The notes: generated by a model not told the origin, from the letters alone. A DNA stretch of 8,690 bases from JAGOTP01 sp964415465 (GCA_964415465.1 CAYQAL010000031.1:1-8690); one strand, 5' to 3'. Shown: positions 1-5,922, counted from the first letter of the stretch. Translations and numbers: made by a program.

Positions 1-1
1 G

Positions 2-784
2 CATGATGCATATGATCAAGCATGGCTAACTGCCAAGCATACGCCCCAGGAATTATTCAAGCTCATGGAAGATCCTGAGGTGTTGCCCGTACGTGATTTG
101 GTCAGAAAAGCCTTTTCGGGAAAGCCGCCAGCTCCCTACGCGGATTTTCCTAACACCACATTTGTCTTTTGTGACGGTGTTCGACAGACGGCGGATGGGA
201 ACAAGATCTACGTGCATGAAGTTTGGACCGAAGAATATGTTCAAGCATTGGCGGATCACTATGGACCGATGATCGCTGAATGTGCGCAGAAAACTCCAGA
301 TGAGCCTTTTGTGTTGCTAGAAGTTGGCGCTGGAGATGGCAAGCTTGGCCATTTTTTAAGAAAAGAATTGCAGAAACGGTATGGCGAGAGGGTGAGCATC
401 ACGGTTACCGATAAAAGATCTGGTGTAAATAGCCCCTTTCCCGTTATACAGCAAGGCTATCAAGAGGCGCTGGATGCACAGCTTGCGCAATATGGAAAAG
501 TCGATGCAGTACTGGTTTCTTGGATGCCTCCTCGCCAGGACTGGACGAAGACGTTTCGTGATCCGAAATATCGTATTCAGGAATATCTGTTGATTGGAGA
601 AGACGAGCCGGGGGTGAGCGGTACTCTTGAGACGTGGGATGAGTATCCTGGATTCTCGCAACAGACGCTGAAGGCGCCAACGCGTGAACAAATTTCTCAC
701 ACAGATCCGAGTCCAGTAGAAGGAGACCGTTATACAGGCGGTGGCTATTTCCATTCGAAAACAATTGCTTTTCAAAAAGAGTAA
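2..784 (+). CDS. SAM-dependent methyltransferase, 5'-truncated by the window edge
   Basis: The reading frame is open from base 2, and nothing resembling a ribosome binding site precedes the first in-frame ATG at 65, so the true start probably lies outside the window. Numbering from that ATG, residues 83-92 form a Rossmann SAM-binding loop (LLEVGAGDGK, motif I), D116 in TVTDK sits at the end of the second strand where the ribose-binding acidic residue is expected, and VLVSWMPP at 149-156 fills the motif IV position at the substrate side of the pocket. The fold is therefore a class I methyltransferase. The substrate cannot be read from sequence, although SWMPP in place of the usual (D/N)PPY argues against a standard nucleic-acid amino-methyltransferase. 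No signal peptide or membrane segment is seen, so it is probably cytoplasmic. It converges on the patatin gene with a 55-bp gap. The methyltransferase class is secure and the specific role is unknown. Confidence 0.8.
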   Translation, partial: HDAYDQAWLTAKHTPQELFKLMEDPEVLPVRDLVRKAFSGKPPAPYADFPNTTFVFCDGVRQTADGNKIYVHEVWTEEYVQALADHYGPMIAECAQKTPDEPFVLLEVGAGDGKLGHFLRKELQKRYGERVSITVTDKRSGVNSPFPVIQQGYQEALDAQLAQYGKVDAVLVSWMPPRQDWTKTFRDPKYRIQEYLLIGEDEPGVSGTLETWDEYPGFSQQTLKAPTREQISHTDPSPVEGDRYTGGGYFHSKTIAFQKE

Positions 785-821
785 CCGTGTTTAGCGAGAG
801 AGTGCCGGACAACGAGTATAA

Positions 822-840
822 AAAGAAACGATGAGCGTTT
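822..840 (-). terminator. weak hairpin between convergent genes, candidate terminator
   Basis: A 5-bp stem, AAACG (826-830) pairing with CGTTT (836-840), with a 5-base loop. Read on the minus strand it is followed by CTTTTTAT, which would suit termination of the patatin transcript. On the plus strand it is followed only by TACC. The stem is short, so this is a tentative call. Confidence 0.35.
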
Positions 841-1673
841 TACCGCTTCTCTGAAGTGAGGAGAGCTTGCAGTTTTGGCATCGCTTCCTCCATTTCGGCT
901 TCCCCAATCGCGACAATCTGTTGCCCGACGTCCTCTCTAAAATAGCGGTTCCAAGCGGCGTATGATTCGACGAGCGGTTCTACGCGAACGTCGGCATGTA
1001 GCATTAACTGTTCTGCTAAGTAATTGCGCATGATGTCGATGGTGCGATTGGCAACGGCAAGAAAACCGAGTGAGGTGAGCGTTGTTGGTTCTTCGGGTGG
1101 GAGGCGATAGAGGTTTACCGCAATCACAATATCCGCTCCCATCGCTTTCACGACGTCGCTCGGAACGGGGTTCGAAACACCACCATCGACGTAGATGTTT
1201 CCATGATGGGTAACGGGTTTGAACATCCCAGGGATCGCCATGCTGGCTTGAACGGCGGGCACGAGAGCCGCGCTGGAAAACACATGCATGCTGCGTCGAA
1301 TGAGATCGGTCGCGACGATCGAGAGAGGGATTTTGGTTTCTTCAAACGAAGCGTCTTCCAGCCAATTTCGTAACAAGGTCCGCGTTCGATCTCCACCGAT
1401 GAAGCCACCGCGTAGGGTAGGTTCAAGCAGCATGCGGAGTTTTTCTTCTTTGTGATTGACAGTGAACTCTTCTAGACGCTCAATATCTTTGAAGAGTGCA
1501 TAGTGAGCACCAACCCATGCCCCAATGCTCGAGCCGGCGATGAAGTCGATCGGAATATTATATTTCAAAAGTGTTTTGATAACCCCGACGTGGGCCAGGC
1601 CACGAATGCCACCACTACCGAGCGCGAGTCCAATCGTTTTGCGTGGGCGGGAAGCGCCGGTTGGTGAGTTCAT
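840..1673 (-). CDS. patatin-like phospholipase (RssA/NTE family)
   Basis: A 277-residue serine acyl hydrolase of the patatin family, expected to cleave ester bonds of membrane lipids with a Ser-Asp dyad. All hallmark elements are present in order: the glycine-rich oxyanion loop GSGGIRG (residues 19-25), the nucleophile elbow GSSIG (47-51, Ser49), the core segment ATDL (121-124), the conserved run AVQASMAIPGMF (140-151), and the dyad aspartate in DGG (Asp163). The length matches the compact bacterial RssA-like proteins. No signal peptide is present, so it acts from the cytoplasm or the inner membrane face. The start at 1673 leaves a short N-terminal tail before the first strand. A GAGAAGG sequence lies about 16 bases upstream, too far for a normal ribosome binding site. 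The YkvA gene lies 63 bp upstream on the same strand with no terminator between, so co-transcription is plausible. Substrate and physiological role are not deducible. Confidence 0.92.
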   Translation of the reverse strand: MNSPTGASRPRKTIGLALGSGGIRGLAHVGVIKTLLKYNIPIDFIAGSSIGAWVGAHYALFKDIERLEEFTVNHKEEKLRMLLEPTLRGGFIGGDRTRTLLRNWLEDASFEETKIPLSIVATDLIRRSMHVFSSAALVPAVQASMAIPGMFKPVTHHGNIYVDGGVSNPVPSDVVKAMGADIVIAVNLYRLPPEEPTTLTSLGFLAVANRTIDIMRNYLAEQLMLHADVRVEPLVESYAAWNRYFREDVGQQIVAIGEAEMEEAMPKLQALLTSEKR

Positions 1674-1689
1674 ACCGATGAATGATAGC

Positions 1690-1711
1690 CTTCTCGCGCC
1701 TAGGTGAGAAG
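1690..1711 (-). other. hairpin in the leader of the patatin gene
   Basis: CTTCTCGC (1690-1697) pairs with GTGAGAAG (1704-1711), 8 bp including one G-U pair, around a 6-base loop. No T-tract follows on either strand, so it does not look like an intrinsic terminator. On the minus strand the downstream arm contains the only purine-rich (GAGAAGG) segment ahead of the patatin start. The hairpin could therefore affect translation or RNA processing in the YkvA-patatin transcript; this is inference. Confidence 0.3.
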
Positions 1712-1736
1712 AAGTACGCTTCGCTTTTCGGTGTGT

Positions 1737-1988
1737 TTACTCATCGCTAGGCTTATAGCTGCGTGCGGTTCGTGTGATGTACCAAGCAGCGATCGCGCCC
1801 AAGCCTAGATCATCGAGCCAGCCCAGAAATGGGATCAAGTCTGGAGCGAAATCAACGGGCCAAATGAGATAGAGTATGGCTACAAGTAATAACACTTTTG
1901 GTTTCCAGTCTGTCCGTCGGTCTTTGAGAAACAAGTAGAGATGTTTCCAATAGGGGAGAAGATGTTGTGGTCGAAGGGATTTTGCCAT
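1737..1988 (-). CDS. YkvA family protein (DUF1232), small membrane protein
   Basis: An 83-residue protein with the DUF1232 signature: a hydrophobic segment at residues about 32-47 running into WPVDFAPDLIPFLGWLDDLG (44-63), which matches the family's 'spiDLiPDfiPvlGylDD' core. A second hydrophobic stretch follows (LGLGAIAAWYI). It is probably a small integral membrane protein. Members are found across bacteria and have no established biochemical function. The N-terminus is basic and aromatic (KSLRPQHLLPYWKHLYLF) and likely cytosolic. The ATG at 1988 has no recognisable Shine-Dalgarno sequence. It is divergent from the gene at 2035 (46-bp gap) and lies upstream of the patatin gene, with which it may form an operon. 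Family assignment is confident, function unknown. Confidence 0.88.
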   Translation of the reverse strand: MAKSLRPQHLLPYWKHLYLFLKDRRTDWKPKVLLLVAILYLIWPVDFAPDLIPFLGWLDDLGLGAIAAWYITRTARSYKPSDE

Positions 1989-2034
1989 ATGCTGAAATGT
2001 GGAACGATCTTGACTTACATTGAAACAAACTTCT

Positions 2035-2727
2035 ATGAATCAAGCTAGTAAATTAGTAATCGCTTTGTTTGTGGTCGTTGCCTTGTTCGCGTTCGTTGGT
2101 CTTCTCTGGAGAGCGGTGACAAAACCAGTTTCGCCATCGGATCCGATGGACGTTGCTTGTACGATGGACGCGAAGCTCTGTCCGGATGGATCGTCGGTCG
2201 GTCGCGTTCCGCCTTCGTGTGAATTCGCGGCTTGTCCAACTGCGGTGCCTTCGACCTCAATAACACCACCGCCAATGCCTCCGACGAATACAACGGGAAC
2301 CGAGCCTTGGGTTACAACGACCACGAATGGAAACACTTTCTCCTATCCTCCAGCCATGGGTACAGAGTATGTCTCAACGGTCGATTGGCCTCCGACGGTT
2401 CGCGTGCAAAGAGCTGTTCCTTTTGTCTGTACGGTAGCGGGTGATGTGACGGCACCAGCAGGGAAGACTGAGCTGGTCACGATTGAAGGTCACGAATACT
2501 GTCTTACGCGTGAATCAGAGGGAGCGGCGGGAAGTGTCTATACGCAGTATGCATATACATTTCCTCGTCAGAGTGATGTTGTGACCCTCGCCTTTTCTCT
2601 TCGAGCGGTGCAGTGTCTGAATTACGATGAGCCGCGCCGCTCGGCGTGTACGCGTGAGCAAGCAACGTTTACAGCGAATACGCTGGCCGACCAGATGGCG
2701 CAAACCGTTCAACTCGGAGTCAATTGA
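2035..2727 (+). CDS. membrane-anchored or secreted protein with the CPDGSxVGR cysteine motif, unknown function
   Basis: A 230-residue exported protein. The N-terminus has an uncleaved-anchor-like helix (SKLVIALFVVVALFAFVGLLW, split here as residues 4-14 and 15-24) followed by WRAVTK. Next comes a small cysteine motif, CTMDAKLCPDGSSVGRVPP continuing to CEFAACP (about residues 43-67), with four cysteines that could form two disulfides outside the cell. A Thr/Pro-rich linker (TSITPPPMPPTNTTGTEP) joins it to a C-terminal domain with three further cysteines and the stretch EYCLTRESEGAAGSVYTQY. From memory, both the cysteine motif and this C-terminal domain recur in Patescibacteria proteins of unknown role. 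A TTG at 2020 would also open the frame, but the ATG at 2035 gives a normal N-terminus. A possible promoter is TTGTGG (1965) with a 17-bp spacer to TATGCT (1988), which is weak. It ends 17 bp before a strong terminator. Confidence 0.82.
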   Translation: MNQASKLVIALFVVVALFAFVGLLWRAVTKPVSPSDPMDVACTMDAKLCPDGSSVGRVPPSCEFAACPTAVPSTSITPPPMPPTNTTGTEPWVTTTTNGNTFSYPPAMGTEYVSTVDWPPTVRVQRAVPFVCTVAGDVTAPAGKTELVTIEGHEYCLTRESEGAAGSVYTQYAYTFPRQSDVVTLAFSLRAVQCLNYDEPRRSACTREQATFTANTLADQMAQTVQLGVN

Positions 2728-2744
2728 GTATTCTAAGCCGAGCA

Positions 2745-2778
2745 AACAAACATCCAGCCTTGAGGCTGGATGTTTGTT
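2745..2778. terminator. strong bidirectional intrinsic terminator
   Basis: A perfect 15-bp stem (AACAAACATCCAGCC at 2745-2759, complement at 2764-2778) closes a TTGA tetraloop. It lies between convergent genes ending at 2727 and 2798. Each strand has a U-rich downstream arm (GTTTGTT), so the hairpin can end transcription from both sides. Confidence 0.88.
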
Positions 2779-2797
2779 CTTCGCTAAGATGGAGAGG

Positions 2798-3205
2798 TTA
2801 GCTCTGCTTTTGGAAGAGCGAGCGATACTGTGCACGCTGCTGCCACAAGAAGGCGAGGTTCAAAATGAGAAGAACGTTTCCCATGATGGCGCCAGCTGTA
2901 AACAACCCGTTATCCAAGAAGGCGTGGAATCCAACGATGTTGAGCGTAATAGGCAGGAGCAAGAGCGCTGCAAGGGCCGTACGCTTCGTCCAAAGACAGA
3001 CGAGTGAGATCAAGAACACGACCGACATCATGATTGTGATGTAGCGGCTCTTCATGAGTAGATCGATGAACTGAAACGCCTGTGGTGTGCCGTACATGTC
3101 AGCCGTTGGCGCTGGGAAAATCCCAAGTGAGCCAAGAATCGGGCTGATAAGAAGAAGGGTAAGAAGCACCTTCCCAACAATTGAAAGAATAGAGGTGAGT
3201 CTCAT
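2798..3205 (-). CDS. DoxX-like four-helix membrane protein
   Basis: A 135-residue membrane protein when started at the ATG at 3205. The hydrophobic segments are about residues 3-25, 54-70, 74-92 and 98-118, followed by a short basic cytoplasmic tail (QQRAQYRSLFQKQS). The order 'helix, KSRYITIMMSVVFLISLVC, WTKRTALAALLLLPITLN, IVGFHAFLD, helix, RAQYRSLF' matches the layout of DoxX-like proteins. In those, the third segment is the 'PIxxNIxxFHxFL' helix and the protein ends in a Tyr-Arg-rich tail. DoxX proteins are linked to respiratory or redox functions in other bacteria, but this distant member cannot be assigned a reaction. The frame extends to ATGs at 3223 and 3250, but the added residues (MPLVPFHVRMVPPTS) look like leader sequence. 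It lies downstream of the CAP gene on the same strand (72-bp gap, no terminator seen) and ends at the bidirectional hairpin. The membrane topology is clear and the family call is moderate. Confidence 0.68.
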   Translation of the reverse strand: MRLTSILSIVGKVLLTLLLISPILGSLGIFPAPTADMYGTPQAFQFIDLLMKSRYITIMMSVVFLISLVCLWTKRTALAALLLLPITLNIVGFHAFLDNGLFTAGAIMGNVLLILNLAFLWQQRAQYRSLFQKQS

Positions 3206-3277
3206 AGAGGTAGGTGGCACCATCCTAACGTGAAACGGTACGAGCGGCAATGAGACCGGCCTTTCTGCGTGGCTCGG

Positions 3278-4183
3278 CTATTTGCTTACAAAAATCTGCG
3301 TTAAAAAGTACTCATCAAGCGTGCTTTGGGCGACGCCGATGCCGGTATGTGTGAAGGCTGCGTGTTCGATATTCGAGCGATGGCCGGTACTTTCAATCCA
3401 AGAGCGAACGGCTGACTCAGCTGGATCACCTTCATAGATGTTCGAGTCGATATTTTCTGCCATCCAACCGATGTTTGCTCGACGAATAAGTTCTGCTCGA
3501 CGGTCATCGAACCCATCATGTGAGAAGGGAACGGTGTTAGCTGCTATATGTTCGCTATGAGTTCTGGCAACAGTGGCGACTGTATCATCCCAAGTAAGTG
3601 GAGGAAGAGACTTCGACTGGCGATAGGCGTTGATCTGTTCAAAAACAGCTCGTTCCACAGTCGCAAAGCGAACCGGTGTCGTTTCGTTTTGTGTGCGTGT
3701 TTCGGGTGATGGTTGAGACGCGTGTACCGGTATGCGAAGAAGGGTAGCCGTTGAGATGCCAAGGCCTGCCTGGCGCATGAGTGTGTAGGCGTCGGCTGCG
3801 TTCGCGAGATAGGTGCCACGACGGGTGAGGGGAGAAATGTAATAGGCTTCTCCATGTCGTTCCACATCGAGCACGATTCTTCCGGCGAGTCGTGTAGGAA
3901 ATTGAGTCGCAAGGTATGTTTCTAATTCTGCATGCCGGATGCCTAGTCCATGAGTGCGCATCAGGGTATAGGCTTGTTCTGCACTGCCAAGCGAAATGCG
4001 TGTGCGTGTAACCGGATCGATGTACCAAGCTTCGCCACGTTGTTCAACCTGAAGCAGGATGCGGCCAAGGAGACGCTGTGTAAGAGGAGAGGCTGAAGCG
4101 GCTTGAACAGACGGTGCAAGGGCCAAGATGCTCGCAATGAACCCACTACATACACCGACGAGAAGAGAGGTGCGTGAAGTCAT
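3278..4183 (-). CDS. exported CAP-domain (SCP/PR-1-like) protein with two N-terminal repeats
   Basis: A 301-residue secreted protein with three parts. Residues 1-31 are a typical signal peptide (basic start, hydrophobic core LLVGVCSGFIASILALA, cleavage near VQAASA). Residues 37-82 and 98-143 are two copies of a 46-residue repeat, RLxGRIxLxVExxGEAxYI... ending AYTLMRxxGLGI. After a linker, residues about 175-301 form a CAP domain: NAYR (185-188), H209, SH (221-222), AEN (242-244), WIES (262-265), GHR (267-269) and a final TGIGVA strand, so the usual His/Glu/His pocket is complete. Bacterial CAP proteins are extracellular and their biochemical function is mostly unsettled. The repeats may bind the cell envelope. 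The start at 4183 is supported by the signal peptide and by an extended -10 that would place +1 on or next to the ATG. It is divergent from the MerR/TipAS gene, whose operator overlaps this promoter region. Confidence 0.9.
   Translation of the reverse strand: MTSRTSLLVGVCSGFIASILALAPSVQAASASPLTQRLLGRILLQVEQRGEAWYIDPVTRTRISLGSAEQAYTLMRTHGLGIRHAELETYLATQFPTRLAGRIVLDVERHGEAYYISPLTRRGTYLANAADAYTLMRQAGLGISTATLLRIPVHASQPSPETRTQNETTPVRFATVERAVFEQINAYRQSKSLPPLTWDDTVATVARTHSEHIAANTVPFSHDGFDDRRAELIRRANIGWMAENIDSNIYEGDPAESAVRSWIESTGHRSNIEHAAFTHTGIGVAQSTLDEYFLTQIFVSK
3755..3892 (-). repeat. second copy of the 46-residue CAP-protein repeat
   Basis: Codons 98-143 of the CAP gene, reading RLAGRIVLDVERHGEAYYIS... 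to LMRQAGLGI. It aligns without gaps with the first copy and shares about 60% of positions. The DNA has drifted, so this is an old protein-level duplication. Confidence 0.8.
3938..4075 (-). repeat. first copy of the 46-residue CAP-protein repeat
   Basis: Codons 37-82 of the CAP gene, reading RLLGRILLQVEQRGEAWYID... to LMRTHGLGI, directly after the signal peptide. Each copy has a GRI.L.VE..GEA(W/Y)YI strand-like part and an AYTLMR...GLGI helix-like part. Confidence 0.8.
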
Positions 4184-4189
4184 AACTAG

Positions 4190-4198
4190 ATCATAGCA
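4190..4198 (-). promoter_or_regulatory. extended -10 promoter of the CAP gene
   Basis: On the minus strand TGCTATGAT reads as an extended -10 (TGn + TATGAT, 5 of 6 to consensus). Seven bases downstream is the CAP start codon at 4183, so the transcript would have almost no leader. A 17-bp spacer puts its -35 region exactly on 4213-4218 (GGTCAA on this strand, a poor match), which is the -35 of the divergent MerR promoter. Confidence 0.5.
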
Positions 4199-4212
4199 GA
4201 TTTGCTTCCATC

Positions 4213-4243
4213 TTGACCCTCACGTTGCGTCATAGTTTAGTCT
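4213..4243 (+). promoter_or_regulatory. MerR-type promoter/operator of the TipAS-like regulator
   Basis: TTGACC (4213-4218) is followed by a 19-bp spacer and TAGTCT (4238-4243). The over-long 19-bp spacer is the signature of promoters that MerR proteins activate by DNA distortion. The spacer contains a partial dyad, ACG TTG CGT (4222-4230), inside CTCACGTTGCGTCAT. From memory this resembles the operators of the TipA/Mta subfamily, which have an ACGT..CGT core. With a 17-bp spacer the alternative -10 would be TTTAGT (4236-4241). It lies 43 bp ahead of the MerR gene, so autoregulation is the natural inference. Confidence 0.7.
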
Positions 4244-4286
4244 TGGGATCAGGTAGGGGTCGACACCTATCTCTCTGTAGAGAAGT

Positions 4287-5057
4287 ATGCCGTATACCGT
4301 CAAAAAACTGGCGAAGATCGCTGGAGTCAGCGTCCGAACGCTTCATTATTATGATGAGGTAGGCGTATTGAAGCCGGCGGTTGTACAAGAGAATGGCTAT
4401 CGCGTGTACGAAGAGCATGAGCTGCTCCTCCTACAGCAAATTCTGTTCTTTCGTGAACTCGATTTTTCCATCGAGGATATTAAGCGGATCATGTCAGCGC
4501 CAACGTTTGACGTGCATCAGGCATTACGTGATCAACGTGCACTCATTGAGTTAAAACGGAAACGGTTAGCCGGATTAATCAAGACGATTGATTCAACGAT
4601 TCAGAAATTAGATCAACCAACCCCTATGAATGACCAAGACATGCAGGAGTTGTATGACACCTTTGGAGAAGACACGATCAAGAAGTATGCCGACGAAGTG
4701 AAGCAGAAGTGGGGGAATACGGAGGCCTATAAACAATCGATGGAACGTGCTTCAAAGATGACAAAGGAGGAGTATGAGAAGTACAAGCACGATTCTGATG
4801 TTTTTATGAAGAACGTTGCGGCTACCATGGACAAGGGCGCGACAAGTCCAGAATTCCAGGCATTGATCGCTGAACATTTCACATCGCTTCGTACCTGGTA
4901 TGAGCCGAACTTTGAGATGTATCGTGGTCTTGCCAAGATGTATGTGGATGACCCACGCTTCACGGCCTACTACGAAAACTATCGTGAAGGGTTAGCCAAG
5001 GTGTTTAGCGAGGGGATGATGTACTTCATCGACCAGAACGAATCAAAAACCGCCTAA
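4287..5057 (+). CDS. MerR family transcriptional regulator with TipAS effector domain
   Basis: A 256-residue one-component regulator. Residues 3-70 are a MerR winged helix-turn-helix: YTVKKLAKIAGVSVRTLHYY is the recognition region, followed by the wing ENGYRVYEEHEL and LDFSIEDIKRIM. Residues about 75-110 form the long dimerisation helix (RDQRALIELKRKRL). Residues about 128-250 match the TipAS ligand-binding fold, with the start KYADEVKQKWGNTEAYKQS, the motif MTKEEYEKY, and the late helices HFTSLRTWY and MYVDDPRFTAYYENY. In the known relatives TipAL, Mta and SkgA this all-alpha domain senses antibiotics or stress, and the protein activates its own promoter. The length is normal for the family. 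An operator-like promoter lies just upstream. The start at 4287 is fixed by the conserved N-terminus; a purine-rich AGAGAAG precedes it by about one base. The ligand is unknown, and no efflux gene is directly attached. Confidence 0.93.
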   Translation: MPYTVKKLAKIAGVSVRTLHYYDEVGVLKPAVVQENGYRVYEEHELLLLQQILFFRELDFSIEDIKRIMSAPTFDVHQALRDQRALIELKRKRLAGLIKTIDSTIQKLDQPTPMNDQDMQELYDTFGEDTIKKYADEVKQKWGNTEAYKQSMERASKMTKEEYEKYKHDSDVFMKNVAATMDKGATSPEFQALIAEHFTSLRTWYEPNFEMYRGLAKMYVDDPRFTAYYENYREGLAKVFSEGMMYFIDQNESKTA

Positions 5058-5068
5058 GGGTGGTTTTT
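5045..5068 (+). terminator. intrinsic terminator overlapping the MerR stop codon
   Basis: AAAAACCGCC (5045-5054) pairs with GGTGGTTTTT (5059-5068), 10 bp with one G-U, around the loop TAAG that holds the stop codon (5055-5057). The downstream arm ends in five T. The last MerR codons are thus part of the terminator. Confidence 0.8.
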
Positions 5069-5095
5069 GTGTTCCGTGTATGTGCTTTTTATAAA
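5067..5095 (+). promoter_or_regulatory. candidate promoter of the DUF2975-Xre unit
   Basis: TTGTGT (5067-5072), a 17-bp spacer, and TATAAA (5090-5095, 5 of 6). Transcription would start near 5102 and leave a leader of about 68 bases, which is AT-rich and has no obvious Shine-Dalgarno near the start at 5170. Its -35 overlaps the tail of the MerR terminator. Confidence 0.4.
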
Positions 5096-5169
5096 CAGGA
5101 AGAAGTCATAATAACAACATAAATATATTGACAAACGATAAATCTAGGTTCAGACTGAGCCATATATCT

Positions 5170-5673
5170 ATGAACATCAAGACACTTCTTGCGAAGCGAG
5201 GTTCGACTCACTTCTTGCGCCTAGCTCTTTCGATGATCGGCTTAGGTGTTCTGGCGCTCTGCATCTTTGCTCTACCTGCTATGTGGAGAGGTGCCTCGGC
5301 AGAATTCCCAGCAGCAAGTCAGGCGGTCTTTTTGATCGTCCTTGGTCTGTATGCGACGGCGATCCCATTTTTTATTGCACTGTGGCAAGCGTTCAAGCTC
5401 TTGCGTTTTATCGATCAAGGAAGGGCATTCTCGGAGTCGTCAGTACAAGCGCTTCGCATCATGAAACGCTGCATCACGATTATCGCTGCACTGTATGTAG
5501 GTGGCGTGCCACTCTTATACCCGATTGCAGACGTGGATGATGCGCCAGGACTTCTTTTATTTGGGATGATCATCGCCTTTGTGCCTATCACTGTAGCTGT
5601 ATTTGCGACCGTTCTTGAAAAGTTATTACGGAGTGCCATTGAAATTCAGTCTGAAAATGACCTAACTGTCTAA
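5170..5673 (+). CDS. DUF2975 family four-helix membrane protein
   Basis: A 167-residue integral membrane protein with four predicted helices, at about residues 18-40, 50-72, 98-118 and 128-150. Between helices 2 and 3 lies the family's conserved cytosolic loop, LLRFIDQGRAFSESSVQALRIMKRC, given here in two parts: LLRFIDQGRAF and SESSVQALRIMKRC. That loop and the four-helix layout match DUF2975. In Bacillus and others a DUF2975 gene (yoaS) sits directly ahead of a small Xre regulator (yozG), and the same arrangement occurs here with a 5-bp gap. The inference is a membrane protein whose action is tied to that regulator; the biochemical role is not known. A TTG at 5128 would extend the frame by 14 residues (TNDKSRFRLSHIS), but the ATG at 5170 gives the expected N-terminus. 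No strong ribosome binding site is seen. Confidence 0.85.
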   Translation: MNIKTLLAKRGSTHFLRLALSMIGLGVLALCIFALPAMWRGASAEFPAASQAVFLIVLGLYATAIPFFIALWQAFKLLRFIDQGRAFSESSVQALRIMKRCITIIAALYVGGVPLLYPIADVDDAPGLLLFGMIIAFVPITVAVFATVLEKLLRSAIEIQSENDLTV

Positions 5674-5678
5674 ATTCT

Positions 5679-5882
5679 ATGGCCATGATTATCAATATCG
5701 ACGTGATGCTTGCTAAGCGAAAAATGAGTGTCACCGAACTCGCGGAACGGGTTGGGATTACAATGGCGAATATTTCTATCTTGAAAAATGGAAAAGCGAA
5801 GGCGATTCGTTTGTCGACACTCGAGGCGATTTGCGAGGCGCTGGACTGTCAGCCGGGGGATTTGTTGGAATATCGGGCCTAA
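5679..5882 (+). CDS. small Xre/Cro-CI family DNA-binding regulator (YozG-like)
   Basis: A 67-residue protein that is little more than one helix-turn-helix domain: INIDVMLAKRKMSVTELAER, then VGITMANISILKNGKAKAIR, then LSTLEAICEALDCQPGDLLEY. The final 'LxxICxALxCQPGDLLEY' is diagnostic of the single-domain Xre regulators that accompany DUF2975 genes. It starts 5 bp after the DUF2975 stop, so the two genes are almost certainly translated from one mRNA. An ATG at 5685 is an alternative start that removes only Met-Ala. It probably binds DNA as a dimer and may control its own unit; no clear operator was recognised in the 5058-5169 gap. Family confidence is high and the target is unknown. Confidence 0.93.
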   Translation: MAMIINIDVMLAKRKMSVTELAERVGITMANISILKNGKAKAIRLSTLEAICEALDCQPGDLLEYRA

Positions 5883-5913
5883 GAGAAGAGCAATATTCAA
5901 AATCCAGTTGGCC

Positions 5914-5922
5914 TGGCATAAT
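5914..5922 (+). promoter_or_regulatory. extended -10 promoter ahead of the MFS gene
   Basis: TGGCATAAT (TGn + CATAAT, 5 of 6). No good -35 is seen 17 bp upstream (ATTCAA). Initiation near 5929 would give a leader of about 20 bases before the GTG start. It lies in the 66-bp gap after the Xre gene, where no terminator is visible. Confidence 0.4.

Noticed and set aside
65..67. ATG as the start of the methyltransferase gene
   Set aside because: The frame stays open to base 2 with a plausible protein sequence (ending TPQELFKLMEDPEV) and there is no ribosome binding site, so this ATG is probably internal.
356..812. Minus-strand frames opposite the methyltransferase
   Set aside because: They are antisense to a gene with clear SAM-binding motifs and have no recognisable features.
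2627..3007. 126-residue plus-strand reading frame
   Set aside because: It crosses the end of one real gene, the terminator hairpin and the antisense of the DoxX-like gene. The composition is unlike a real protein, so it is a shadow frame.
3544..4028. Long His/Arg/Ser-rich minus-strand frames inside the CAP gene
   Set aside because: They overlap the clear CAP reading frame in other phases and have no motifs or starts with support.
5128..5133. TTGACA as a -35 element, or TTG as start of the DUF2975 gene
   Set aside because: No acceptable -10 lies 16-19 bp downstream, and the extra 14 residues do not fit the family N-terminus; the ATG at 5170 is better.
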